Origin: Pseudomonas lurida
Lineage (GTDB): Bacteria; Pseudomonadota; Gammaproteobacteria; Pseudomonadales; Pseudomonadaceae
NCBI RefSeq assembly: GCF_002563895.1
Contig: NZ_PDJB01000001.1
Span: 3,145,501-3,209,500 of the forward strand
Direction of reading: 5' to 3'
Length of the DNA: 64,000 nt
Under the pieces are notes generated by a model, which was not told the DNA's origin, did no database searches, and saw only the letters and a program-made list of their open reading frames with translations. The translations under genes were made by a program, and so were the position numbers. Positions 47,429 to 55,135 of this stretch are shown here, piece by piece. Each line of letters starts with the position of its first letter. Within the stretch, counting starts at the first letter, position 1.

Positions 47429-48352
47429 TCACTCAAGGATGGTCCTTTCAGTCGCGGCGTTAAACATGGCCTCGGCCATTTCCTCAATGTCATCACGCAT
47501 GCATAGCTTCTCCAACCAGCCCGTCGGAATGCCTTGCACGCCATAGAACGCTCCCGCCAGCTGACCAACGATGGCGGCAGTGGTATCAGCGTCATCACCC
47601 AGGTTCACGGCCGCCAACACTGCATCGACGAAGCTGTTCGTGTGCTGTACACACCACAGCGCCGCCTCCAATGAAGCGACGGCGTAACCGGAACCGGTGA
47701 TCTGCTCGCGGGGCTTGTTGGCGTATTTCCCTTGGGCGATTGCCACGACGTCTGGCGCAGTCAGGTCGGCGCAGGGGACGCTGAGCAGGTCCGTCTTTTG
47801 CGCCCCGTTCAAGGCGTTACACATTGCCCGTGCCAGCACCACGCAGCATTCGATTGCCTCCTGGGCGCCATGGGTCGTACGGGAGCCTTGACGGCAAAAG
47901 TCGTCGACGCTGTGCAGGTCGGGGAAGTAAAACAGCACCAGGGGAGCAAGGCGCATCATCGAACCGTTGCCCGCAGAAAAGGGGTCGGTTGAACCTGCAA
48001 ACGGGTCGCCGTTTTTCTCAAACGCCCCGAGCGCCGTGCGCACGGTCATGCCGATGTCGAAACAATCACCCGTGGAGCTCAAGTAGCCCCACTTCCACCA
48101 ATTCAGGTAGCGCCCCATCTGGTCGGCCGCATCGAAACCACCTTTGCGCAGCAGGCTTTCAGCCAGGCACAGCGCCATTGAGGTATCGTCCGTCCATTGG
48201 CCGGGTTTCAGGTTGAACGGCCCTCCCCCCACCATATCCGTAATCGGTGAGAATGTGCCGCGAGGCATGAACTCGACAGTGGTGCCGACCGCATCGCCAC
48301 ACGCCAGGCCGAGCAAGCTGCCGCGATAACGATCCAAAAGCGTGAGAGACAT
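47429..48352 (-). CDS. ADP-ribosylglycohydrolase family protein
   Basis: A 307-residue protein of the DraG/ARH family. The metal-binding acidic motifs WTDDTSMALC and LGDDADTTAAIVG are intact, and GLACGDAVGTTVEFM is the typical N-terminal part. These enzymes remove ADP-ribose from arginine or other groups. AAGGAAG precedes the ATG at 48352. It converges on the hydroxyproline operon and is 37 bases downstream of the AraC gene on its own strand, so it may form a unit with that regulator. Confidence 0.9.
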   Translation of the reverse strand: MSLTLLDRYRGSLLGLACGDAVGTTVEFMPRGTFSPITDMVGGGPFNLKPGQWTDDTSMALCLAESLLRKGGFDAADQMGRYLNWWKWGYLSSTGDCFDIGMTVRTALGAFEKNGDPFAGSTDPFSAGNGSMMRLAPLVLFYFPDLHSVDDFCRQGSRTTHGAQEAIECCVVLARAMCNALNGAQKTDLLSVPCADLTAPDVVAIAQGKYANKPREQITGSGYAVASLEAALWCVQHTNSFVDAVLAAVNLGDDADTTAAIVGQLAGAFYGVQGIPTGWLEKLCMRDDIEEMAEAMFNAATERTILE

Positions 48353-48389
48353 GGGTCTTCCTTGAATAGGTATTGAGTCAGGCATCACT

Positions 48390-49397
48390 CTACTTGACCA
48401 ACCGCTTCTCCTTGGAGGGGCGGTATCCGAAATACGAGCTGTAACACTTACTGAAATGACTCGGCGACACAAACCCACACGCCACCAGCACCTCCACCTG
48501 CGACAACTCCGTGTGCTGCAACAGGCGCCGCGCTTCAGTCACGCGTAATTCCATGTAGTAGCGCTGCGGTGTGGTGCCCAATTGTTCCTTGAACAAACGC
48601 TCCAACTGGCGCCGCGAGCGGCCGGCATAGACCGCCAGTTGATCCAGTTCCAGGGGTTCTTCGAGGTTGGTGTCCATCAGTTTCACGACTTCACGCAGGG
48701 GCGCGCTGACGTTGACGTTTTCCGTGGGCTTGATGCGGCGATAGCGCGACTCTTCGAAGGCCAGGATGTCTTCGATGCCTTCCACCAGCGCCTTGTCATG
48801 CAGGCCCTTGATCCAGTCCAGTGCCATATGGAACGCGCCGGACGGGCTCGACGCCGTCAGGCGATCCCGGTCGATCACGTAGGGTTCGCTGGTGACGTGG
48901 GCAGCCTTGGATACTTCCGCCAGCGCCGGGCGGTGTTCGGGGTGAATCGCGCAGCGATAGCCTTGCAACAGGCCCGCGCGACCGAGGAACCACGAGCCGT
49001 TCCACAAGCCAGCGAGGCTGATACCGTGTTCGGCGGCACTGCGCAGCAGGTGGATGAAGTCTTCGCTGGCCTTGAGCTCGGTGCGAAAACCGCCACAGAT
49101 CACCAGTAGCGCCAGGTCTTGCAGGGCCGCCACATCAAGGCGCGCGTCCGGGCGGATGACCAGGCCCAGGTCGCTGATGACTTCGCCATCGTCCCAGCCA
49201 AAGGTGCGCGTGGCGAACAGCTCCGGACGCAGCAGGTTGGCGGTGACGAGTGTGTCGAGAGTCTGGGTGAATGCGGGCAGGGAGAAGTGTTCGAGCAACA
49301 GGAAGCCAACGCGGGTGACCGACGCAGGGTTGCAGGTTTCGTTGAGGTAGCGCAGGTTCTTGCCTTTCATGCCACCGCTGAATTGACGTCTTTCCAT
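48390..49397 (-). CDS. GlxA-type AraC regulator
   Basis: A 335-residue regulator. The N-terminal DJ-1/PfpI-like domain (RVGFLLLEHFSLPAFTQTLD; LALLVICGGFRTEL; ISLAGLWNGSWFLGRAGLL) is followed by an AraC domain (LDQLAVYAGRSRRQLERLFK; VEVLVACGFVSPSHFSKCYS). Pseudomonas regulators of this type control amino-acid or betaine catabolism. It could act on the hydroxyproline genes or the neighbouring glycohydrolase. Start uncertain: ATG 49397, ATG 49370 or GTG 49412, none with a strong ribosome-binding site. Confidence 0.85.
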   Translation of the reverse strand: MERRQFSGGMKGKNLRYLNETCNPASVTRVGFLLLEHFSLPAFTQTLDTLVTANLLRPELFATRTFGWDDGEVISDLGLVIRPDARLDVAALQDLALLVICGGFRTELKASEDFIHLLRSAAEHGISLAGLWNGSWFLGRAGLLQGYRCAIHPEHRPALAEVSKAAHVTSEPYVIDRDRLTASSPSGAFHMALDWIKGLHDKALVEGIEDILAFEESRYRRIKPTENVNVSAPLREVVKLMDTNLEEPLELDQLAVYAGRSRRQLERLFKEQLGTTPQRYYMELRVTEARRLLQHTELSQVEVLVACGFVSPSHFSKCYSSYFGYRPSKEKRLVK

Positions 49398-49623
49398 CGA
49401 GGGTTGGCCCACTTTTATTGTTGAGGCATGGCCGCCATCTTAGGGGTAAACACGTTGCCTGTCTCAGGCACTGAGCCTGAAAAAACCGTCCACACTCAAA
49501 GCCCCCGGCACAACAGCTGCAGGCGCATCTGATACGGTTTTTTCTTTGTCATCTGCATCTGTATCGAAAAGCCTCCTGGGCGGACAATAGCGCCATCCCC
49601 ACCCCCTTCCCTTCGGAGGCCTT

Positions 49624-49707
49624 ATGACCAAGATGGCACTTTTCCTGTTCGGCTTTTTGGTACTCACTATCGGTATCGGCCTGCTGGCAACCATCTCACC
49701 GGTTTAA
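49624..49707 (+). CDS. 27-residue membrane peptide
   Basis: GGAGG stands 6 bases before an ATG at 49624 and the frame encodes MTKMALFLFGFLVLTIGIGL LATISPV, a single hydrophobic helix with one Lys at the N-terminus (given here in two parts). The strong ribosome site and clean stop argue for translation. It is too short for family assignment. It may be a small membrane regulator or a type I toxin-like peptide. Confidence 0.55.
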   Translation: MTKMALFLFGFLVLTIGIGLLATISPV

Positions 49708-49718
49708 GGCCGGCCGCC

Positions 49719-50327
49719 TCAGTTGACAAACAGCATCGGGTACAGCGAGAGCACCAGCAGCAGCGCCATCGACCCGTTGAACAGCCGCAACCAGCGCGGC
49801 TCGCGCAACACATTGCGCAAGCCGCTGCCGCAGCCGACCCATACACACACGCTGGGCAAGTTGACCACGGCAAACACCAACGCAATCACCAGCACATTGG
49901 TGACGTAGCCTTCGGCCGGCGTATAGGTGGTGATGGCGCCCAGCGCCATGATCCAGGCCTTGGGGTTCACCCACTGGAACGCCGCCGCGCCGAGGAAGGT
50001 CATGGGCTTGCCTTGCTCGTCGTCGTTGTCGGACATGCCGCCCGCCGTCGCGATCTTCCACGCCAGGTACAGCAAGTACGCCGCCCCCACGTAGCGCAGC
50101 ACGGTGTAGGCCCACGGGAATACCTTGAACACCTCGCCCAATCCCAGGCCGACCGAGATCACCAGCACCATGAAGCCGATGCTGATCCCCAATGCGTGGG
50201 GCATCGACCGGCGGAAACCGAAGTTCACGCCCGAGGCGAGCAACATGGTGTTATTGGGCCCCGGCGTGATCGAGGATACGAAGGCGAACAGCACAAAAGC
50301 TGACAACAGGCTGGTAGACATGAACAT
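49719..50327 (-). CDS. LysE family exporter
   Basis: A 202-residue inner-membrane exporter with six spans. The family signature SSITPGPNNTMLLASGVNFG is at the N-terminus, followed by LYLAWKIATAGG and AFQWVNPKAWIMALGAI. ATG codons at 50327 and 50321 are both possible; GGA upstream favours 50327. Family members export amino acids. No regulator is adjacent. Confidence 0.88.
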   Translation of the reverse strand: MFMSTSLLSAFVLFAFVSSITPGPNNTMLLASGVNFGFRRSMPHALGISIGFMVLVISVGLGLGEVFKVFPWAYTVLRYVGAAYLLYLAWKIATAGGMSDNDDEQGKPMTFLGAAAFQWVNPKAWIMALGAITTYTPAEGYVTNVLVIALVFAVVNLPSVCVWVGCGSGLRNVLREPRWLRLFNGSMALLLVLSLYPMLFVN

Positions 50328-50496
50328 GACGCGGCATCCAAACAGAAGTGGTATGCCGTGACAGTAGAGGGTTAAGGGCCGCCCTGCCCCGTACAGCCAG
50401 GGGCGGATTGAGGCATACACTTTTTTGCCGAGGCTTTCACAAACCTTTCACAGACGACCGCCTATGGTGATCCCAGCTCCTAATGAACATCCTTTT

Positions 50497-50526
50497 AGCC
50501 CGCGCGCCCCACGCGGGCTTTTCTTT
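50497..50526 (+). terminator. Plus-strand intrinsic terminator without an upstream plus-strand gene
   Basis: AGCCCGCG/CGCGGGCT stem (50497-50519) followed by TTTTCTTT on the plus strand. Flanking genes are on the minus strand. Preceding bases CCTATGGTG and TTTCACA could be -10 and -35 elements of a short RNA starting near 50478. Confidence 0.6.
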
Positions 50527-50546
50527 GCCCGCGATTTGCCACAGGC

Positions 50547-50585
50547 AAAAAAAGAGGCAGCCCTCTGCAGGGCTTGCCTCTTTTT
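50547..50585 (-). terminator. Bidirectional intrinsic terminator
   Basis: GAGGCA-GCCCT/AGGGC-TGCCTC stem with a CTGC loop and T-runs on both strands. On the minus strand it follows the glycine-rich lipoprotein gene by about 10 bases. Confidence 0.85.
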
Positions 50586-50594
50586 GGCTGTCCG

Positions 50595-50756
50595 TTAACG
50601 CGGGCCTGGACCACCGCCTGGGCCGCCACCCTGACCGTGTCCGCCACCATGCCCCCCACCACCGCCACCGCCCGGTGGCATGAATATCCAGCAGCCCGAC
50701 AAGGTCGACAACAACGCGACCACCACAGCCGCCTTGGTTAGAACACTCAACTTCAT
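50595..50756 (-). CDS. Glycine-rich 53-residue lipoprotein
   Basis: The minus strand from the ATG at 50756 gives MKLSVLTKAAVVVALLSTLS with lipobox LSGC at Cys22. A short segment WIFMPP is followed by a low-complexity Gly/His/Pro tail (GGGGGGGHGGGHGQGGGPGG). GAGAG precedes the start and a terminator follows. The His-Gly tail could bind metal. Function unknown. Confidence 0.65.
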   Translation of the reverse strand: MKLSVLTKAAVVVALLSTLSGCWIFMPPGGGGGGGHGGGHGQGGGPGGGPGPR

Positions 50757-51145
50757 GGCAACACTCTCTTACTTGGCGAGATCAACTTCTCGCTAGGTAT
50801 GACAGCGCAAACCGAAGTCCGTCACGGCGATCGTGTAACGCGTTGGTAGGCTTTGTATGCCTGACGATACAACGTGTGGTCACGTTTTGCGGCCGTTGTG
50901 TGGTGGCGTCCAGTTCGGTTGTTGTTGGCGCTGATTTCGATGATCTGCGCAGACTTGGCAAGGGCATCGGTAACGGTGCCTTTCAGGCCACCGTTGGCGG
51001 CACAGTCGAAGCTTCACAGCCCCAACAGGTATGGGCGCCGGCCACGTAGCGGATGTCGACGGCGGTAAGTACATCGGGCCGGGCTGGTCGTTGTAATATC
51101 GACGACCGATATCATGGGCCTGGAACTGAATGGCAGGAGGACTGA
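50757..51145. other. 389 bases without a supported gene
   Basis: The minus-strand lipoprotein promoter must lie in the first part. The rest contains a short open frame (about 50910-51049) without a ribosome site, and a small dyad ATATCG/CGATAT at 51096-51112 just before the gene at 51146 that could be an operator. It may mark the junction between core and accessory DNA. Confidence 0.4.
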
Positions 51146-51400
51146 ATGGACGAATTGATGCAAGGGCTCGACGGCCCGAGGACCGCTCAGCAGGAATTGT
51201 TTTTCGACCTGGAGGACGCGGCGGCAATTATCGGCTGGTCGGTGGTTGAGCTGACGGCTATGGCAGCCAGCGGCAGAACGCCGAATGAGTCCGTGACGTT
51301 GATGAAAATATGCGCGTTGCTGGCGGCGCAGCAGGAAAAAATTAACGGGTACGCAAATGAGGTGAAAGACCAGCGCATCGCCAGGTCTGAAATCATATAG
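51146..51400 (+). CDS. Small protein, unknown function
   Basis: An 84-residue, largely helical acidic protein (MDELMQGLDGPRTAQQELFF...IIGWSVVELTAMAASGRTPN). AGGAGG precedes the ATG. The segment DLEDAAAIIGWSVVELTAMA has a helix-turn-helix-like look, but I cannot assign a family. It lies 37 bases upstream of a helix-hairpin-helix gene on the same strand. Confidence 0.6.
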   Translation: MDELMQGLDGPRTAQQELFFDLEDAAAIIGWSVVELTAMAASGRTPNESVTLMKICALLAAQQEKINGYANEVKDQRIARSEII

Positions 51401-51437
51401 CTGCGCTCGCTGACACACTCAAACAGGGAATTTACGC

Positions 51438-51692
51438 GTGGTATTTTCATTGGAAGAAAGAACGGCTTTACTCGCGCTCAAGGGCGTAGGTCCCACCGTT
51501 ATTAGCCGATTGGAGCAGATGGGGATCGAGTCAATGGACGCGCTTGCGCAATCGGATATCGATGACATCCTGGCGCAAGCGTCCGCCGCACTCGGGTCAA
51601 CCTGCTGGAAGAACAGCCCTCAGGCGCGCGCAGCGATTACTGCGGCGGTGGAGCTTGCAAAGCGTTCAGGCAGGAGAAACGCAGGCCAGTAG
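51438..51692 (+). CDS. Helix-hairpin-helix domain protein
   Basis: An 84-residue protein starting at a GTG (51438; AGGGAA upstream). It contains a clear HhH motif: LLALKGVGPTVISRLEQMGI, with the GVG hairpin, followed by a second helix pair. Such small domains bind DNA non-specifically or stabilise protein contacts. It is probably co-transcribed with the 84-residue gene upstream. The pair lies between the core genome and the tRNA-Cys island. Confidence 0.7.
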   Translation: MVFSLEERTALLALKGVGPTVISRLEQMGIESMDALAQSDIDDILAQASAALGSTCWKNSPQARAAITAAVELAKRSGRRNAGQ

Positions 51693-51766
51693 TGGTGTTG
51701 ATATGCTGGGGCAGACCATTGACGCTCGCCTATCGTGGTCTGACCCGTTTTATCCCTGTTTACGCT

Positions 51767-52102
51767 TCAAGGAACGATGAAGGACGCTGCATCTTCAATC
51801 ATATACGAAGCACTCATCACCATCATGCCCGTAATAACGATGATGACAGCGCCAGCGAAGCACCAATACACAAAACTGAGTGCTCCAAAACAGTACGTTC
51901 GCCCCACCCAAAGCGCCCCTTGAACAACCCCCACTACGCACCCCAATGTCACCAAGACGACAATCATGGTGATACTGGCGACCCACGCGATCTGCCGAAA
52001 ACTCATCCCTTCGAACAGCAGGCTTGCGCTAAACAGTGACATACCGGTTATTGACGCTACAGAACTCACCACACTTAGCACTTCTGACCACTTCATATCC
52101 AT
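51767..52102 (-). CDS. Small integral membrane protein, unknown function
   Basis: A 111-residue protein with three predicted membrane spans (VASITGMSLFSASLLFEGM; VASITMIVVLVTLGCVVGVV; YWCFAGAVIIVITGMMVMSA). The start is the ATG of MDMKWSE, about 60 bases after the stop of the next gene upstream on the same strand (52163-52456). No family is recognised. Membrane proteins of this type occur as immunity or accessory genes in accessory regions, but there is no toxin partner visible here. Confidence 0.55.
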   Translation of the reverse strand: MDMKWSEVLSVVSSVASITGMSLFSASLLFEGMSFRQIAWVASITMIVVLVTLGCVVGVVQGALWVGRTYCFGALSFVYWCFAGAVIIVITGMMVMSASYMIEDAASFIVP

Positions 52103-52162
52103 TCCTTAGAAAACACCTACCCAACGGGCTCAACTCACGCAGGGTTGACGGCAGTACGGTTA

Positions 52163-52456
52163 TCAATCGAACTGACTGAAAAACTCACCCGAAATCATAC
52201 TGTCCAGAAACGCTCTCTGTTCCGCCGTAACGAGGTTCCGTTGAGTAAACCCCTGTGCGTCCGGTGGTGCCAACCAACGAGCCTGTCGATCCATCGCAAC
52301 GGCGACGAGCGCGGCTTTTTCTTCCGCGGTCATCGCGTTCACGTAGACCCCCAGCGATGACAGCCACCGTACTGAGAAATCCAAGTCGAGGTACTCTTCC
52401 TCGGTAAATGCCAGGTGCCAGATGAACTCGAATGAGAGTTCTGCAAGGGCCTTCAT
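52163..52456 (-). CDS. Small acidic helical protein, unknown function
   Basis: A 97-residue protein (MKALAELSFEFIWHLAFTEE...NLVTAEQRAFLDSMISGEFF), acidic and mainly helical, without signal peptide or cysteines. It resembles in size and charge the orphan immunity proteins found in Pseudomonas accessory loci, but no family match is claimed. It is followed on the same strand by the three-span membrane protein. Confidence 0.5.
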   Translation of the reverse strand: MKALAELSFEFIWHLAFTEEEYLDLDFSVRWLSSLGVYVNAMTAEEKAALVAVAMDRQARWLAPPDAQGFTQRNLVTAEQRAFLDSMISGEFFSQFD

Positions 52457-52579
52457 CCATCGATTTCCTTATTCCGTTCCATGCCTGGTTATACGCATTG
52501 GCCATGACCCTCCAGTAGAGGCTGGGAGCGAATGCCATAACGACCATTGTGCGTTGCTTTTTAAAAGCCAATAAACAAC

Positions 52580-52607
52580 CCCGTAGACGTTAATCTACGG
52601 GTTTTTT
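52580..52607 (+). terminator. Intrinsic terminator next to the first tRNA-Cys fragment
   Basis: CCCGTAGA/TCTACGGG stem with a 6-base loop (52580-52601) and T6 on the plus strand. Read on the minus strand it lies just beyond the 3' CCA of the tRNA-Cys fragment and has a weaker T-rich tail. Confidence 0.7.
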
Positions 52608-52650
52608 AAGAGTGGAGGCCGAGGTCGGAATCGAACCGGCGTAGGCGGAT
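52604..52650 (-). repeat. Attachment-site copy A: 3' part of tRNA-Cys
   Basis: A 47-base sequence repeated exactly at 52770-52816. On the minus strand it contains the T arm CCGGTTCGATTCCG, the acceptor strand and CCA (at 52613-52615) of a tRNA-Cys gene, but no 5' half. Such 3' fragments are left as att sites when integrative elements enter a tRNA gene. Confidence 0.85.
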
Positions 52651-52769
52651 CATGCCGATCAGCCCTGAGACATGCAAAAAGTGTCGCTGTCCCAGAATTG
52701 TCCCAATCCCCGCGCCGAACAAAATCCGCAGGCATAAAAAAAGCCCCGCAAGCTCAATGGCTGCGGGGC
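52651..52769. other. Short segment between the two att copies
   Basis: 119 bases. It contains the terminator at 52739-52770 and, on the minus strand, TTGGGACAATTCTGGGACAG, a sequence type often seen at the 3' end of integrase genes next to tRNA att sites. It is probably the remnant of an element that has lost its cargo. Confidence 0.45.
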
Positions 52770-52770
52770 T
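52739..52770 (-). terminator. Intrinsic terminator after tRNA-Cys fragment B
   Basis: AGCCCCGCA/TGCGGGGCT stem (52742-52770) followed, on the minus strand, by seven T. It stands directly after the 3' end of fragment B and is likely the original terminator of a tRNA-Cys gene. Confidence 0.8.
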
Positions 52771-52825
52771 TTTAAGAGTGGAGGCCGAGGTCGGAATCGA
52801 ACCGGCGTAGGCGGATTTGCAATCC
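52770..52825 (-). pseudogene. Attachment-site copy B: 3' 47 bases of tRNA-Cys(GCA)
   Basis: On the minus strand 52825-52779 reads GGATTGCAAATCC (anticodon arm with GCA), the variable region, the T arm and acceptor 3' strand ending CCA. The D arm and 5' acceptor strand are missing, so it is not a functional tRNA. Copy A shares the part up to GGCGGAT. It is taken as the left att site of the island that extends to the right. Confidence 0.85.
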
Positions 52826-53467
52826 ACAATATTTTCGTTACAAATCAATAGATTGAATCGAAATAAATTCCGCAGCAGCACTATTTTCCAGTGGCTGTAA
52901 CGCATACAGGCCAAGCTGGCCGCGTTGGGTTGCGGAACTACTTTTATGCATCTCGTTGATTCCCCACCACCCCTACGATGCATGCTCAAGGACAGATCGA
53001 TCTGCCTGAAAAAGACGTGGCTATCCTGAGGACATGGCGGCGTTCCATTACTCATATCAACCGGTCCAGCTACAGGCCGCATTCTGCAGTGGGTGCGTTT
53101 TGAGTTTGGGAACTGTTTTTGCCCTCCCCCGACGTACCGCCGAATGAACGCAAACCACAAAAATATCAAAGACTCACGAAATACATCGTGACGGTTTTCG
53201 GCAAGGAGCAGGCAGATACACACTCGCCGAGCGTTTACGTCTCCCATCTGCCATTGGTCATGTGCAATGTGCGGACGCTATCCCACCAGGGATTTCTTGC
53301 CCATGTGGATCGCACGGGTGGCATGGTTCAAAGCCAATGGTGATGGCCCACGAGAGTGAGGCAACGATCAATCTATTGATCAAAGAGCAGGTCAGGCAAA
53401 GCCTTGGCGCAAGACTTTTTCCAAGCCATGCGCCTTTATTCAGCCTTAGGTAGCGTTGATCCACTAA
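52826..53467. other. Island left flank without a supported gene
   Basis: About 640 bases. A plus-strand open frame (53119-53343) has no ribosome site, so I do not call it. The frame around 53230-53343 (LVMCNVRTLSHQGFLAHVD) looks like a piece of a protein and could be a gene remnant. No RNA gene or repeat was recognised. Confidence 0.4.
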
Positions 53468-54619
53468 TCAATAAGGCGATGACAACGTCTCAAATGCAGG
53501 TTTACCATTGCACATTTCGGGCGTTAAAGGGTATTCCAAATAGCGAGACTGACCGTTGTTCAGTGAACTCATAGCGACCTCTCCTTCGAAAGGGAATGTA
53601 CGGTCTGCCTCTGCAGGCAAGACCTCCGAGAGCAAGCGCTTACCAGCATCATTCGCGGCCAAAGTGGCTTCCACCGTTACGGTCCCTGTGTAACGAATAG
53701 GCGCAATGCGCTTGATCCAAAAATGATCGAAAACAACTCGCTTCATCGGAGCAACTTTCAAAGGGAAACTTTGGTCGAGCGTCCGAGTAGTTTCTTCGGT
53801 CTCTTCATTCCCTTCTGATACGGTCACATCCCTACTCATGCTGTAAGTGACGCCAGTCGTTACGTCTGCGAAAGAGAAGTCCATCTTCGCACTCATACTG
53901 ACGCCCATTGAGTTTGATTTCTTCACGGCCCGACTCTTGCTAATTTTGTATCCAACCCGAGTGACTTCTTGATGACGAAACGTAATCTCTTGCTGCAGGC
54001 TGCCGCAATTGATGTATTCCTCCTTAAGGCCCATCACTGCGTTGGGGATGGATTGCCAATTCGGCTCAACAATCGTCGCGACAATAGGCTTGGGCGAGTA
54101 GAAGGGAGATGCAACACTGAATTTGCCCACCATAGGAGTGCATCGCCGTTCGTTTGTGGCCGTGCACACCGTATTGCAGGTGGACCCTCGCTTGGGCATC
54201 GGAAGCTTTGGAGGGACAACATAGCAACCAACGCCAACCTCGTGGCACTCTCTGCTGACTTCAACATCGGAGCAGCTTTCACCAATTTGCACATTGGGCA
54301 TGGCGGCTAACTTAGCGCTGACTAGGGAGGCAACATCTATTATCTCGAGTTGCTCGGTCAAAGCTTTTTCTGACTTGCTTGCTAGCCACTTATTGGGCAG
54401 TGTTTTGATGGAGCTTCTAGCTCTTTTTAACTCATTGTCATTGGCTTCGCATTCACAAGTCGGCGACGAAGCACCGAGACCGTCCTTACAATAAGCTGCT
54501 TCGCCTGTATCGCATGAAATGGAGCAAACTGCCCCCACTTCATTGGTTGCATTGCACTGAGAATCAGCCAGTGCCAGCAAGGGCATCAGACACGCAATTG
54601 CGGCTAGAAACCTTTTCAT
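53468..54619 (-). CDS. Secreted protein resembling aerolysin/MTX-type pore formers
   Basis: 383 residues with a Sec signal peptide (MKRFLAAIACLMPLLALA). The mature N-terminus is a small Cys-rich module (residues about 22-60: SQCNATNEVGAVCSISCDTG, then CKDG and CECE). More cysteines follow at about 110-170. From about residue 239 to 290 it has the alternating Ser/Thr/polar stretch of an aerolysin-type pre-stem: GVSMSAKMDFSFADVTTGVT, then EETEETTRTLDQSFPLKVAP, then a strand KRVVFDHFWIKRI. This resembles the ETX/MTX2 group. Pore formation is inference from pattern. AGGAGG precedes the ATG at 54619. Confidence 0.6.
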   Translation of the reverse strand: MKRFLAAIACLMPLLALADSQCNATNEVGAVCSISCDTGEAAYCKDGLGASSPTCECEANDNELKRARSSIKTLPNKWLASKSEKALTEQLEIIDVASLVSAKLAAMPNVQIGESCSDVEVSRECHEVGVGCYVVPPKLPMPKRGSTCNTVCTATNERRCTPMVGKFSVASPFYSPKPIVATIVEPNWQSIPNAVMGLKEEYINCGSLQQEITFRHQEVTRVGYKISKSRAVKKSNSMGVSMSAKMDFSFADVTTGVTYSMSRDVTVSEGNEETEETTRTLDQSFPLKVAPMKRVVFDHFWIKRIAPIRYTGTVTVEATLAANDAGKRLLSEVLPAEADRTFPFEGEVAMSSLNNGQSRYLEYPLTPEMCNGKPAFETLSSPY

Positions 54620-55135
54620 CGAATCCTCCTGCATGTTTAAGCATACGGATGGGGAATTCGACCAAGTATGGCACGGATATGTGGATCCATATGCCTTTGC
54701 AACAACAGCATCGCCTTGGGGTATATACCCTCAACGCCCAGCATGGCCGTGGCACGATCCGTGCTGGCGAGGCTCGCGCCAGATCAGCACGAAAAGGGGG
54801 TAGGTTTATTTATTGAGTCACTGCCCACTTCAGGCCGATTGCTGCCTTTCGAGAGGGGCAGCGATGGGTCGAATGCTTTCGTATGGTAGCCAACTCAATG
54901 ATAGGGATTCGAACCCCTTCGCGTGTTCGTAAGGACCGCTCAGGGCCATTGAATCCGGCAATATTGTTGATGCGCCGCGGCTTGCAGCGAGCTACAGCGG
55001 CCTCGAATTTGCCCTAATTTTGCCCTAACTAGCGCTCGTTTCATTGCCGTTTCTCAAACGCCTCCGAGATCCGGCTTGCCCTTATCTCTTCGTGATATTG
55101 TTCAAAGAAACGCGAATGACTATTCGAGAAAAACC
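54620..55135. other. 516 bases without a supported gene; tRNA-T-arm-like motif
   Basis: The first part must carry the promoter of the secreted protein. At 54903-54917 the minus strand reads GGGGTTCGAATCCCT, like a tRNA T arm. TTGCCCTAATTTTGCCCTAA follows at 55010-55029, the type of sequence found next to integrase ends. This layout resembles the att remnants at 52.6 kb but is weaker. Confidence 0.4.

Noticed and set aside
50843..51049. 68-codon plus-strand frame before the small-gene pair
   Set aside because: No start signal and biased, valine-rich N-terminal text; a short piece could be a relic, but there is no support.
53119..53343. 74-codon plus-strand frame in the island
   Set aside because: No ribosome site, and the possible start lies within a poorly coding stretch. 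Mentioned only as a possible remnant.
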